Source: Caldilineaceae bacterium
GTDB taxonomy: Bacteria; Chloroflexota; Anaerolineae; Caldilineales; Caldilineaceae
Direction of reading: 5' to 3'
Length of the DNA: 51,783 nt
Assembly: GCA_019637645.1 (NCBI GenBank)
Contig: JAHBVH010000058.1
Coordinates: 1 to 51,783 of the forward strand
Both the position numbers and the translations under genes were made by a program. Shown piece after piece: positions 42,614-50,531 of this stretch. Each line of letters opens with the position of its first letter. Position 1 is the stretch's first letter. The notes beneath the pieces are model-generated. The model did no database searches, was not told where the DNA came from, and worked only from the letters and a program-made list of their open reading frames with translations.

Positions 42614-45143
42614 CAGCAGCCGCTGGGGAAACCAGAGACGATTGAACAGTGCCTGGCGCGTCATCCCGAAGAAGCGGTAACGATGCACTCTTCAATCTCA
42701 ACGCATTCCCCACCACACTAATACTGGAAAAAGCCATCGCTCCTGCCGCGAGAATGGGGTGTAGTTGGCGCAGCATATCGGGGGCCCAAGGGAAGGGGGC
42801 CAGGATCCCGGCGGCGATGGGGATCAGAGCGATGTTATAGCCAAAGGCCCAGGCCAGATTTTGCTTGATGTTGCGCATGGTCGCTTTGGACAAGGCAATC
42901 GCCTGGGGGACGCTGCGCAGGTCGCCGCGCATGAGCGTTACATCGGCGGTTTCCATGGCGACGTCGGTGCCGGTGCCGATGGCAATGCCGACATCGGCTT
43001 GGGCCAGGGCGGGGGCGTCGTTAATGCCGTCGCCGACCATCGCCACTTGGTAGCCTTCGGCTTGTAGCTGCTTGACATAATTGGCCTTCTCACTAGGCAA
43101 TACCTCCGCAAAGATGCGCTCAATGCCCACTTCTTTGGCAATCGCCTGGGCCGTGGCCTCATTGTCGCCCGTCATCATGACGACGGTGAGGCCCAGTTTG
43201 TGCAGCGCGGCCACGGCTTCCTTAGAGCCATCCTTGATCGTATCCGCCACACCGATCAGGGCGCTGGCCTGACCATCGACGGCCATCCACATGGCGGTTT
43301 TGGCTTCGGCTTGCAACTGCTGCGCTTTGGGTGCTAGGCCATTCAGATGCACCCCCTCGCGTTCCATCAAGCGAAGATTACCAAGCAGTACCTTATGCCC
43401 GTCAACGGTCGCCGCAATGCCGTAGCCGGCGATGCCTTCAAAGCCGGTCGGTTCGCTGAGTTGCAAGCCTTTCTCCCGCGCCGACCGCACAATCGACTCG
43501 CCTAGCGGATGCTCCGAGCCACGCTCTGCCGACGCGGCCAACCGCAGCAACTCATCACGACCGGTGGCTTCGACAAGTTCAGCCACCACATCCGTCACCG
43601 ACGGCTGCCCCTTGGTGATTGTCCCGGTCTTGTCGAGCACAATGGCGGTTAACTTATGCGCCTGTTCGAGTGCGGTGCTGTTCTTGAAGAGAATCCCGTT
43701 TTCCGCGCCCTTACCCACGCCAACCATGATCGAGGTCGGGGTGGCGAGGCCCATGGCACAAGGACAAGCGATGACCAGCACCGCGGTCAAGCGGATCAGG
43801 GCGGGTACAAAATCCCCACCGACAAACCACCAGACGGCAAAGGTCAGCGCGGCGAGGCCAATGACCGCTGGCACAAAGTAGGCGGCGACCTGATCGACTA
43901 CCCGCTGAATGGGGGCGCGGCTGCCTTGGGCTTGTTCCACGAGCTTGATGATCTGGGCCAAAGCGGTCTCTTTGCCCACCTTGGTGGCCTTGAATTTGAG
44001 CAAGCCCTGCTTATTGAGGGTGGCCCCCGTAATCGGGTCGCCGACTTTCTTTTCCACGGGCAGGCTCTCACCGGTGAGCATGCTCTCATCCACCGCGGAA
44101 TGACCTTCGGTGATCACCCCATCGACCGGCACCTTCTCACCGGGGCGCACGATGACAATGTCGTTTTTGATCACTTCCGCAATCGGAATATCGCGCTCTT
44201 CACCGTTGCGCACGACGCGTGCGGTCTTGGCTTGCAGGCCGATGAGCTTTTTGATCGCGGCGCTGGTCTGCCCTTTGGCGCGCACCTCGAGCAACTTGCC
44301 CAGTACAATCAGGGTGATGATCACCGCGGATGTCTCAAAATAGAGATGGTGGCCCAGGGTGTGGCTACCCATGGTCAAGGCAACTAAGACGGCCACACTA
44401 TAGAGATAGGCGACCGACGAGCCCATCGCCACCAGCACATCCATATTGGCCGCGCCGTTGCGCAAGCTCTTGTACGCGCCCACATAATAATCCCAGCCGA
44501 CATAGAATTGCACCGGCGTCGCGAGCGCCAGGAAGAGCCAGTTGACCCAAGTGGCGTGCGCCCAATCGCCCACGAGCCCAAAATCGCGGCTCATGCTCAG
44601 GAGGAAGAGGGGCAGGGCAAAGATCACACCGACGATCAACCGCGTCCATTGGTGGCGTACTTCGGCGGCGCGGGCCGTGGTTTCCGCGTCAACGGTGGCA
44701 GCCCCGGCGGCTTCCACCACATGATAGCCAGCCTGACGCACAGCCGCGACTAAGTCGCTATAGGTCGCGACGCCAGGGACAAACTCAACCGTAGCCCGTT
44801 CATTGGCATAGTTGACTTCGGCGCTGAGCACCCCTTCGACCTTGTTCAGGCGGCGTTGAATGGTGTTGGCGCAGTTGACACAGGTCATCCCCAACAGCGG
44901 CAACTCAACGCGTTCGGTGGGCACTGTATAGCCAGCACGCGTGACCCGGGCAATGACTTCCGTCAAGGTGGCTTGCGGGGTCGTGACAGCTGGATCATAT
45001 TCGACCGTCAGCCGTTCGCTGGCAAAATTGACGGCGGCCTTGGCGACATTCGTCCCCTTTTTCGCGTTGCGTTCGACGGCTGCCACACAATTGGCACAGG
45101 TCATGCCGAGGACCGGTACGGTTAACATTTTTGTTGCGGACAT
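42597..45143 (-). CDS. copA: Copper-exporting P1B-type ATPase CopA
   Basis: An 848-residue heavy-metal ATPase. Two N-terminal HMA domains carry GMTCANC (residues 13-19) and GMTCVNC (about 87-93). The actuator motif LTGES, the transmembrane metal site IACPCAMG, the phosphorylation motif DKTGT, the SEHPLGES histidine-proline motif and [10 protein letters not shown] are all present. The CPC motif indicates Cu(I) transport out of the cytoplasm. The start at 45143 is fixed by AAGGAGG seven bases upstream; the open frame extends to 45224 without signals. It is the last gene of csoR-copZ-copA, all on the minus strand, and is expected to be induced by copper through CsoR. Confidence 0.95.
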   Translation of the reverse strand: MSATKMLTVPVLGMTCANCVAAVERNAKKGTNVAKAAVNFASERLTVEYDPAVTTPQATLTEVIARVTRAGYTVPTERVELPLLGMTCVNCANTIQRRLNKVEGVLSAEVNYANERATVEFVPGVATYSDLVAAVRQAGYHVVEAAGAATVDAETTARAAEVRHQWTRLIVGVIFALPLFLLSMSRDFGLVGDWAHATWVNWLFLALATPVQFYVGWDYYVGAYKSLRNGAANMDVLVAMGSSVAYLYSVAVLVALTMGSHTLGHHLYFETSAVIITLIVLGKLLEVRAKGQTSAAIKKLIGLQAKTARVVRNGEERDIPIAEVIKNDIVIVRPGEKVPVDGVITEGHSAVDESMLTGESLPVEKKVGDPITGATLNKQGLLKFKATKVGKETALAQIIKLVEQAQGSRAPIQRVVDQVAAYFVPAVIGLAALTFAVWWFVGGDFVPALIRLTAVLVIACPCAMGLATPTSIMVGVGKGAENGILFKNSTALEQAHKLTAIVLDKTGTITKGQPSVTDVVAELVEATGRDELLRLAASAERGSEHPLGESIVRSAREKGLQLSEPTGFEGIAGYGIAATVDGHKVLLGNLRLMEREGVHLNGLAPKAQQLQAEAKTAMWMAVDGQASALIGVADTIKDGSKEAVAALHKLGLTVVMMTGDNEATAQAIAKEVGIERIFAEVLPSEKANYVKQLQAEGYQVAMVGDGINDAPALAQADVGIAIGTGTDVAMETADVTLMRGDLRSVPQAIALSKATMRNIKQNLAWAFGYNIALIPIAAGILAPFPWAPDMLRQLHPILAAGAMAFSSISVVGNALRLKSASLPLLRDDAPGTVQSSLVSPAAAVVSPQ

Positions 45144-45250
45144 GGCGTCCTCCTTCTGAAGATGCAGGTGGCGCGGTGGGCATACGGGGAAGAACCCCGC
45201 GTGATGATTTGCCCAGGTGCCCACGCCTAGCTACAGCTTAGCTCACTGGC

Positions 45251-45472
45251 CTATTGCAGGGTAACCTCTTCGGCGGGGACATAGTTGATCTCGGCTAACA
45301 AGGCTTTGATCGATTCCCAACTAGCTGGCGTATCCCAAGTGACGGTCACTTGCTTCGTTGCCTGATCGGCAGCGACACTCTGCACGCCAGCCAATTCGCT
45401 GAGTTCGCTTTCAATGGTATGGGTGCAATGACCACAGCTAATGGCGGGGACAAGAAAAGTTTTGGTGCTCAT
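45251..45472 (-). CDS. copZ: Copper chaperone CopZ-like (HMA domain)
   Basis: A 73-residue single HMA-domain protein with the metal-binding motif SCGHC (Cys13, Cys16) and the ferredoxin-like beta-alpha-beta pattern (VQSVAADQATKQVTVTWD). It would carry Cu(I) to the N-terminal domains of CopA. It lies between csoR and copA on the same strand, with GGAG upstream (aaGGAGctaaataATG in transcript sense). The CGHC variant in place of the more usual CxxC with Ala-Asn is well within the family range. Confidence 0.9.
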   Translation of the reverse strand: MSTKTFLVPAISCGHCTHTIESELSELAGVQSVAADQATKQVTVTWDTPASWESIKALLAEINYVPAEEVTLQ

Positions 45473-45535
45473 TATTTAGCTCCTTATTGATTGGAATTGA
45501 TTAATATTGATTGACCAGCCAATGGGCTGGCCTGA

Positions 45536-45814
45536 TTAACGCTTACTGGACACTTCAAATACGCTTGTGACTTCTTGTAGCATACGCTCCCGTTCGTCAG
45601 GATCATTGCCTTGAATGGCGGTGGTGACACAGGTGCGTAGATGGTTTTCTAGGATTAAGGTACTGACCTTGTTGAGCGCCGCTTGCACAGCTTGGATCTG
45701 TTTGATGACATCGATGCAGTAGGTATCCTCGGCCACCATCCGCTCAATACCCTTAATATGACCCGCCGCACTGGCGAGGCGTTGTGTAATCGCTTTTTGT
45801 GTACCTTCATCCAT
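45536..45814 (-). CDS. csoR: CsoR-family copper-sensing repressor
   Basis: A 92-residue DUF156/CsoR repressor, all-helical. The copper ligands of the family are present: Cys33 in TYCID, His58 and Cys62 in ENHLRTC. Cu(I) binding releases the protein from DNA. I start at 45814, where GGAG lies eight bases upstream; an ATG at 45835 would add seven residues but has no ribosome-binding site. The gene is first in its operon with copZ and copA, and a CsoR-type operator lies 47 bases upstream, so autoregulation is likely. Confidence 0.93.
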   Translation of the reverse strand: MDEGTQKAITQRLASAAGHIKGIERMVAEDTYCIDVIKQIQAVQAALNKVSTLILENHLRTCVTTAIQGNDPDERERMLQEVTSVFEVSSKR

Positions 45815-45860
45815 CGCACCATCTCCATTTCCCATTCGTTGCTGGGGCCTGCCACACCCC

Positions 45861-45894
45861 TACCCCCATGGGGGGGGGTATGCCATCTAGTATA
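45861..45894 (-). promoter_or_regulatory. CsoR operator and -10 element of the copper operon
   Basis: TACCCCCATGGGGGGGGGTA (45861-45880) is a G-rich pseudo-palindrome of the CsoR type (TAnCCC...GGGGGTA). In transcript sense TATACT (45889-45894) is a good -10 element, with a weak TTATTT 17 bases further upstream. The operator thus covers the expected start site. This is what a CsoR-repressed promoter should look like. Confidence 0.8.
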
Positions 45895-45999
45895 GACGAA
45901 CCATCACGATTAAATAAGTGAGTTTTCTCACAATGATCGCCTTTGATGGGACAGGCACAGTGATGCGCTTATGATCCTCTGCACAAGCAGTCCGCCAGA

Positions 46000-46027
46000 T
46001 TGCGAAAACCACATATTTAGGTACAAT
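46000..46027 (+). promoter_or_regulatory. Candidate promoter of the aminoglycoside kinase-like gene
   Basis: TTGCGA (46000-46005), 16-base spacer, TACAAT (46022-46027), about 130 bases before the ATG at 46158. The divergent gap 45815-46157 also holds the copper operon promoter and a short GTGAG/CTCAC hairpin near 45920; no gene is seen in it. Confidence 0.5.
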
Positions 46028-46157
46028 GTTTAGGTTCCGTAGCGCTTTGGCTGCGGGAATAGACCGCGGTAGCGCAACGTTGGCTATGGAATAGGCTTCC
46101 TCGCTTATCGAGCCAAGCGATGCCTTCGTCGGAACGAAAGTACAAATAGTATATTTT

Positions 46158-47072
46158 ATGACAACCATTCCTGCGGCCTTTGCTCAGACCATTCTTGACA
46201 TGTATGGGGAGGAAGGAGCCGCATGGCTTCAACAACTCCCGAACCGTCTTGCCACCTATGCACAACGCTGGTCGCTCCAGTTTGGTGCGCCCTTTAGCCT
46301 TTCTCTTAACTACGTTTTGCCAGCGGTGCAGGCCGATGGCCGCGCGGTGGTGCTTAAAGTTAGCTATCCTTCCTTTGAATATCGCAATGAGATGACGGCC
46401 CTGCGGCTCTACAACGGCGATGGCATGGTACAGTTACTCGACGCGACGGAGGAAACGGAAGGGGTCATGCTGCTCGAGCGGCTGCTGCCTGGTGAGATGC
46501 TTGCGTCGTTACCCGATGACGAAGAGGCGACACTCATTGCGGCCACGATCATGCACCAATTGTGGCGACCAGTCCCCGCCGATCATCCCTTTCCAACCGT
46601 GGCTGATTGGGCAATGGCCCTACCGCGCCATCGCGCCCGTTTTGACGGCGGCTTGGGGCCACTGCCGCGCGCCCTGTTCGAGCAAGCCGAGTGGCTCATC
46701 CGCGAACGGCTGGCCGAGAACGCACCGCCCATGCTCCTCCACGGGGATCTGCATCACTATAATATTTTGCGGGCACAGCGCCGTCCTTGGTTGGCGATTG
46801 ATCCCAAAGGGTTAGTGGGCGATCCAGCGTATGATCTAGGGGCGTTCCTCTACAATCCAGGCCACCTACTTGAGCAGCGTGCCGACCTCGATCACCTGCT
46901 CCAACGGCGCGTTGATCTGTTAGCAGACTCTTTAGCATTTACGCGCGAACGAGTGCGCGATTGGGGAATTATCCAAGCCGTGATCTCAGCTTGTTGGAGT
47001 GCGGAATCGCCTGGCTATGGCTGGGAGCACGCGATCGAGATTGGGAGCCGATTGGCAAAGCTGACCGTATAA
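46158..47072 (+). CDS. Aminoglycoside/hydroxyurea phosphotransferase (APH(6)/Hur) family kinase
   Basis: A 304-residue kinase-fold protein of the streptomycin 6-kinase/hydroxyurea kinase family. The family sequence landmarks are visible: VVLKVSYP (ATP-binding Lys), LLERLLPGEML, the catalytic loop LLHGDLHHYNIL (HGDxxxxN) and the metal-binding LAIDPKGLVGDPAYD. It phosphorylates a small hydroxylated molecule; whether this is an antibiotic is not shown. No ribosome-binding site precedes the ATG. It is divergent from the copper operon. Sequence alone does not support calling it a clinical resistance gene. Confidence 0.88.
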   Translation: MTTIPAAFAQTILDMYGEEGAAWLQQLPNRLATYAQRWSLQFGAPFSLSLNYVLPAVQADGRAVVLKVSYPSFEYRNEMTALRLYNGDGMVQLLDATEETEGVMLLERLLPGEMLASLPDDEEATLIAATIMHQLWRPVPADHPFPTVADWAMALPRHRARFDGGLGPLPRALFEQAEWLIRERLAENAPPMLLHGDLHHYNILRAQRRPWLAIDPKGLVGDPAYDLGAFLYNPGHLLEQRADLDHLLQRRVDLLADSLAFTRERVRDWGIIQAVISACWSAESPGYGWEHAIEIGSRLAKLTV

Positions 47073-47130
47073 GCTTGCAGGACAGGGAAAGCAGGCGACC
47101 TACCTCTATAAAACGGGCCATGCTACCCTA

Positions 47131-47170
47131 GGTAACATGCGGTAACATGCGGTAACATGCGGTAACATGC
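47131..47170. repeat. Four perfect 10-bp tandem repeats upstream of the CorC-like gene
   Basis: GGTAACATGC occurs four times head to tail without a mismatch. An imperfect inverted copy (CATGCTACC, 47120-47128) lies just before the array. The 10-base period puts all copies on one DNA face, as for a regulator that binds cooperatively. The gene start is at 47214, 44 bases downstream. Confidence 0.85.
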
Positions 47171-47213
47171 TCCAAGATGATAGTAACAAAACAAAGAGTA
47201 AAAAGAACAACTC

Positions 47214-48524
47214 ATGGGTAATCTAACAACAGAAATAGTGATTGTCTTGCTGCTGATTGTAGCTAATGGCCTTTTTGCCGGCTCAGAGGCAGCCATCGTC
47301 GCCTCGCGAAAAGCACGCCTACAGCAACGCGCCCAAAGCGGGGATAGTAGTGCGCAAGTTGCGCTAGAATTAGCCGAGAATCCCAATCGTTTTCTGCCAA
47401 CGGTACAGATCGGCATTACGCTGATCGGCATCCTGACAGGTATCTTTGGTGGTGCCACCATTGCCGATGCGCTCGCCGAAATCTTGTCCCCGCTTCCAGT
47501 CATTGGTGCTTATGCCAATCCGATTAGCACAGGATTGATTGTTGTCATCATCGGTTATCTTACTTTGATCATTGGCGAGCTATCCCCCAAGCGGATCGCG
47601 ATCCAAAATCCCGAAGGGCTGGCTATCTTAATCGCTAAGCCGATGAATCAACTGGCGCGCCTCACCAGTCCCGTTGTGAGCCTGCTTAGCTATTCAACCG
47701 ATATGTTTCTCCGGCTGCTGGGTATTCAAAACAGTGATGATCCAACGGTGACCGAAGAAGAGATCAAGGTGATGATCGAACAGGGCACGGAATCGGGTGT
47801 CTTTGCCGTTGCCGAACAAGATATGGTTGAACGGATCTTCCGCTTTGGGGATCGGAGTGTCAGCTCGCTGATGACGCGACGGCCTGATATTGTCTGGCTC
47901 GATCTAGAGAATACGCTAGAAGAGAATTTGCAAACGATCAGCAGCCGTGTCTATTCCCGTTTTCCAGTTTGCCGTGGTGGCCTGGATGAAGTGGTGGGGG
48001 TTTTGCGGGCCAAGGAGCTCCTGGCCCAAAGTGCCGAGGGCCGACCTTTGGATCTGATGAGTGCGCTGCAACCACCCGTTTTTGTCCCCGAAACCCTCCC
48101 CGCCATCAAGCTTCTAGAAACCTTGCGAACAGCCCGCACACATATTGTCTTGGTCATTGATGAACAGGGGAGCATTGAAGGCTTAGTGACTCTCAACGAT
48201 ATTCTTGGGGCTTTAGTGGGTGATCTACCCGCGGTGGATGAATCGGATGAACCCTACGCGGTTCAACGCGAGGATGGCTCCTGGTTTTTGGATGGCATGT
48301 TACCCGTTGATGATTTCAAGGCTCTCTTAAATATTGACAGATTGCCCGAAGAAGAGAGCGGCAATTACCAAACTCTCAGTGGCTTCGTCATGATGCAAAT
48401 GGGGCGAGTGCCAACGATGGGTGAACATTTTGATGCCATCAACCTGCGTTTTGAAATCGCTGATATGGATGGTTACCGCATTGATAAGGTGCTGGTATCG
48501 CAGCAAGAAAGAGAAGAGTCATGA
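47214..48524 (+). CDS. CNNM/CorC-type (hemolysin-like) membrane protein with CBS pair
   Basis: A 436-residue protein with the layout of the CNNM/CorB/HlyC-CorC family. The N-terminal DUF21 membrane domain has about four hydrophobic segments (VIVLLLIVANGLFAGSEAA, IGITLIGILTGIFGGAT, GLIVVIIGYLTLIIGELSP). A Bateman CBS pair follows (VSSLMTRRPDIVWLD to GLVTLNDILGALVGDLP), then a CorC_HlyC domain at the C-terminus (SWFLDGMLPVDDFKALL). The family acts in magnesium or cobalt efflux or regulation; the haemolysin name is historical. The gene overlaps the following ABC exporter by four bases (ATGA), so the two are translationally coupled. Four perfect 10-bp repeats precede it. Confidence 0.9.
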   Translation: MGNLTTEIVIVLLLIVANGLFAGSEAAIVASRKARLQQRAQSGDSSAQVALELAENPNRFLPTVQIGITLIGILTGIFGGATIADALAEILSPLPVIGAYANPISTGLIVVIIGYLTLIIGELSPKRIAIQNPEGLAILIAKPMNQLARLTSPVVSLLSYSTDMFLRLLGIQNSDDPTVTEEEIKVMIEQGTESGVFAVAEQDMVERIFRFGDRSVSSLMTRRPDIVWLDLENTLEENLQTISSRVYSRFPVCRGGLDEVVGVLRAKELLAQSAEGRPLDLMSALQPPVFVPETLPAIKLLETLRTARTHIVLVIDEQGSIEGLVTLNDILGALVGDLPAVDESDEPYAVQREDGSWFLDGMLPVDDFKALLNIDRLPEEESGNYQTLSGFVMMQMGRVPTMGEHFDAINLRFEIADMDGYRIDKVLVSQQEREES

Positions 48525-50473
48525 CAGAAGCAGAACGCAGTCGCAGAGAAGTTGGCAGTTCACCGCCAGGGCAAGCAAGCAAGCAGCAGGCTGGGCCACG
48601 CGGCGGCCCGTCTGGCGCGCCAAGCGGTAGCTTCAAGCACCTCGGGCGCGCCATTCGCTATTTAGGGCGCTACCGACGGACCGCTTTGATTGCCTATGTC
48701 TCCCTCTTTTTGAGTACAGCCGCCCAACTGGTTGTCCCCCAGTTGGTCCAAAATATTCTCGATGCCGTGAGCGGTGCCGTGACGCAGATCCAAGCAGGGG
48801 TTGAGCCCTTGTTGGCACGCCAGATGGCCGAAACCGCTTTGCTGTGGGCCATTGCACTGACCCTGGTCTTTGCCGTGATCCGCGGGCTTTTTTCCTTTGC
48901 CCAATCCTATATGGCAGAAAAGGTGAGCCAAGAGCTGGCCTTTGATTTTCGCAACGAGTTGTTTGCCAAGATCCAACACCTCTCGTTTAGCTATCATGAT
49001 CGCAACCAGACCGGCCAGCTCATGATCCGCGCCACGGATGACGTAGAGAAGTTACGGGTCTTTATTGGGCAAGGGTTGTTGTTGGCTGTCCAGGCCCTTG
49101 TGCTGCTCGTGGGGGCATTGGTGCTGTTGGGCGTCACCAACTGGAATCTCACGCTCCACATCTTGCCCATTCTGCCGATTGCGTTGGTACTCTTTATGTT
49201 CTTTGGCGCGGTAAGCCAACCACTCTTTGGCAAAGTACAGGCCAAGCTATCGGCTCTGAATACCGTTTTGCAGGAAAATCTAGCGGGTATCAAAGTCGTA
49301 AAATCCTTTGCCCGCGAGCCGTTAGAGCAAGAACGCTTTGCTGTGGCAGCCGATGATCTGTTACAGCAGCAGATTGCACTAGCCCGGGTCTTTAGCTTTC
49401 TCTTTCCCCTCATCTTCCTGATCGCCAACATCGGCCAAGTGGTCATCATTTATTTTGGCGGGAATCAGGTGGTTGCCAATACCTTGACCGTTGGTGAGTG
49501 GCAGAAATTTGGCCTTTATCTGGTCTTGGTCTTCTTTCCCATTGGGCAGTTGGGCTTTATCATCAGCCAGATGAGCCAGGCGAGTGCAAGTGCAGCCCGT
49601 ATCTTTGAAATTCTGGATACGCAAAATGAAGTGGCCGACCGCCCCAATGCCCAGCCTCTGCCCCCAGTCCAAGGGCAAGTGGTCTTTCAAGCAGTCTCCT
49701 TCCGCTACTTCAATAGCAGCGAGCCGGTTTTGAGCCAGGTTACCCTAGCGGCCAAGCCGGGGGAAACGGTAGCGCTCCTCGGCGCAACGGGCAGTGGCAA
49801 GACCACCATCATCAACCTGATTCCACGCTTCTATGATGTCAGCGAAGGACAGGTCTTGATCGATGGCTATGATGTGCGCGACGTACAGCTCGATTCGCTC
49901 CGCCGCCAGATTGGGATCGTCCTGCAAGAAACCAACTTATTCACCGGCACCATTCGCGACAATATTGCCTTTGGTCGGCCTGGCGCGACGGATGAAGAAG
50001 TCATGGCTGCGGCCAAAGCAGCCGCCGCGCATGACTTTATCCTGAGCTTTCCACAGGGCTATGCTACCGCCGTTGGCGAACGGGGCGCGACCTTGAGTGG
50101 TGGGCAGAAGCAGCGGGTCGCCATCGCGCGGGCCTTGCTGCTCGATCCGCGCATTCTCATTTTGGACGACTCCACCAGCAGTGTGGATGTGGCGACCGAG
50201 GTCCACATTCAACGGGCGCTGGATCGCCTGATGGAAGGGCGCACGAGCTTTGTGATTGCCCAACGCATTAGCACGGTGCTGAACGCCGACCAGATCTTGG
50301 TATTGGACAAAGGCCAAGTCGTCGCGCGGGGCAAGCATGCGGATCTACTCGAGAGTAATGCGCTCTACGCCGAGATCTATCGCAGCCAGTTGGTGGAGGA
50401 TGCCGCGCCCAGTACCACGCGCGCGGAAGACATGGTCGCAGAACTCGCCACCCCAGTTGATGGCAGCCAGTAA
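48521..50473 (+). CDS. ABC exporter half-transporter (probable degenerate-site subunit)
   Basis: A 650-residue fused membrane and ATPase protein of the multidrug/lipid exporter type. After a low-complexity N-terminus it has six hydrophobic segments (about 50-340). The nucleotide-binding domain has Walker A GATGSGKTT, Q-loop IGIVLQETN, signature LSGGQKQR, Walker B ILILDDSTSSVD and an H-loop region changed to FVIAQRIS. The Walker B ends in Asp-Asp rather than Asp-Glu and the switch His is Gln, marks of the non-hydrolytic site in heterodimeric exporters. The next gene is a second half-transporter, 58 bases downstream, so the two probably form one heterodimer. It is coupled to the CorC-like gene by a four-base overlap. 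Confidence 0.92.
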   Translation: MTEAERSRREVGSSPPGQASKQQAGPRGGPSGAPSGSFKHLGRAIRYLGRYRRTALIAYVSLFLSTAAQLVVPQLVQNILDAVSGAVTQIQAGVEPLLARQMAETALLWAIALTLVFAVIRGLFSFAQSYMAEKVSQELAFDFRNELFAKIQHLSFSYHDRNQTGQLMIRATDDVEKLRVFIGQGLLLAVQALVLLVGALVLLGVTNWNLTLHILPILPIALVLFMFFGAVSQPLFGKVQAKLSALNTVLQENLAGIKVVKSFAREPLEQERFAVAADDLLQQQIALARVFSFLFPLIFLIANIGQVVIIYFGGNQVVANTLTVGEWQKFGLYLVLVFFPIGQLGFIISQMSQASASAARIFEILDTQNEVADRPNAQPLPPVQGQVVFQAVSFRYFNSSEPVLSQVTLAAKPGETVALLGATGSGKTTIINLIPRFYDVSEGQVLIDGYDVRDVQLDSLRRQIGIVLQETNLFTGTIRDNIAFGRPGATDEEVMAAAKAAAAHDFILSFPQGYATAVGERGATLSGGQKQRVAIARALLLDPRILILDDSTSSVDVATEVHIQRALDRLMEGRTSFVIAQRISTVLNADQILVLDKGQVVARGKHADLLESNALYAEIYRSQLVEDAAPSTTRAEDMVAELATPVDGSQ

Positions 50474-50531
50474 CGCGGCAAGGCACCGTAGACAGGTCAT
50501 TTATGATGAATCGCAAAAGGAGTCGTAGCCT

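Noticed and set aside
45887..46265. Minus-strand open frames (up to 93 codons) upstream of the kinase gene.
   Set aside because: No ribosome-binding sites, no family features, and they overlap the divergent promoters and the kinase start.
46158..47072. Kinase-like gene considered as an acquired antibiotic-resistance gene.
   Set aside because: No mobile-element sequence, integron site or composition shift beside it; the family has many chromosomal members with unknown substrates.
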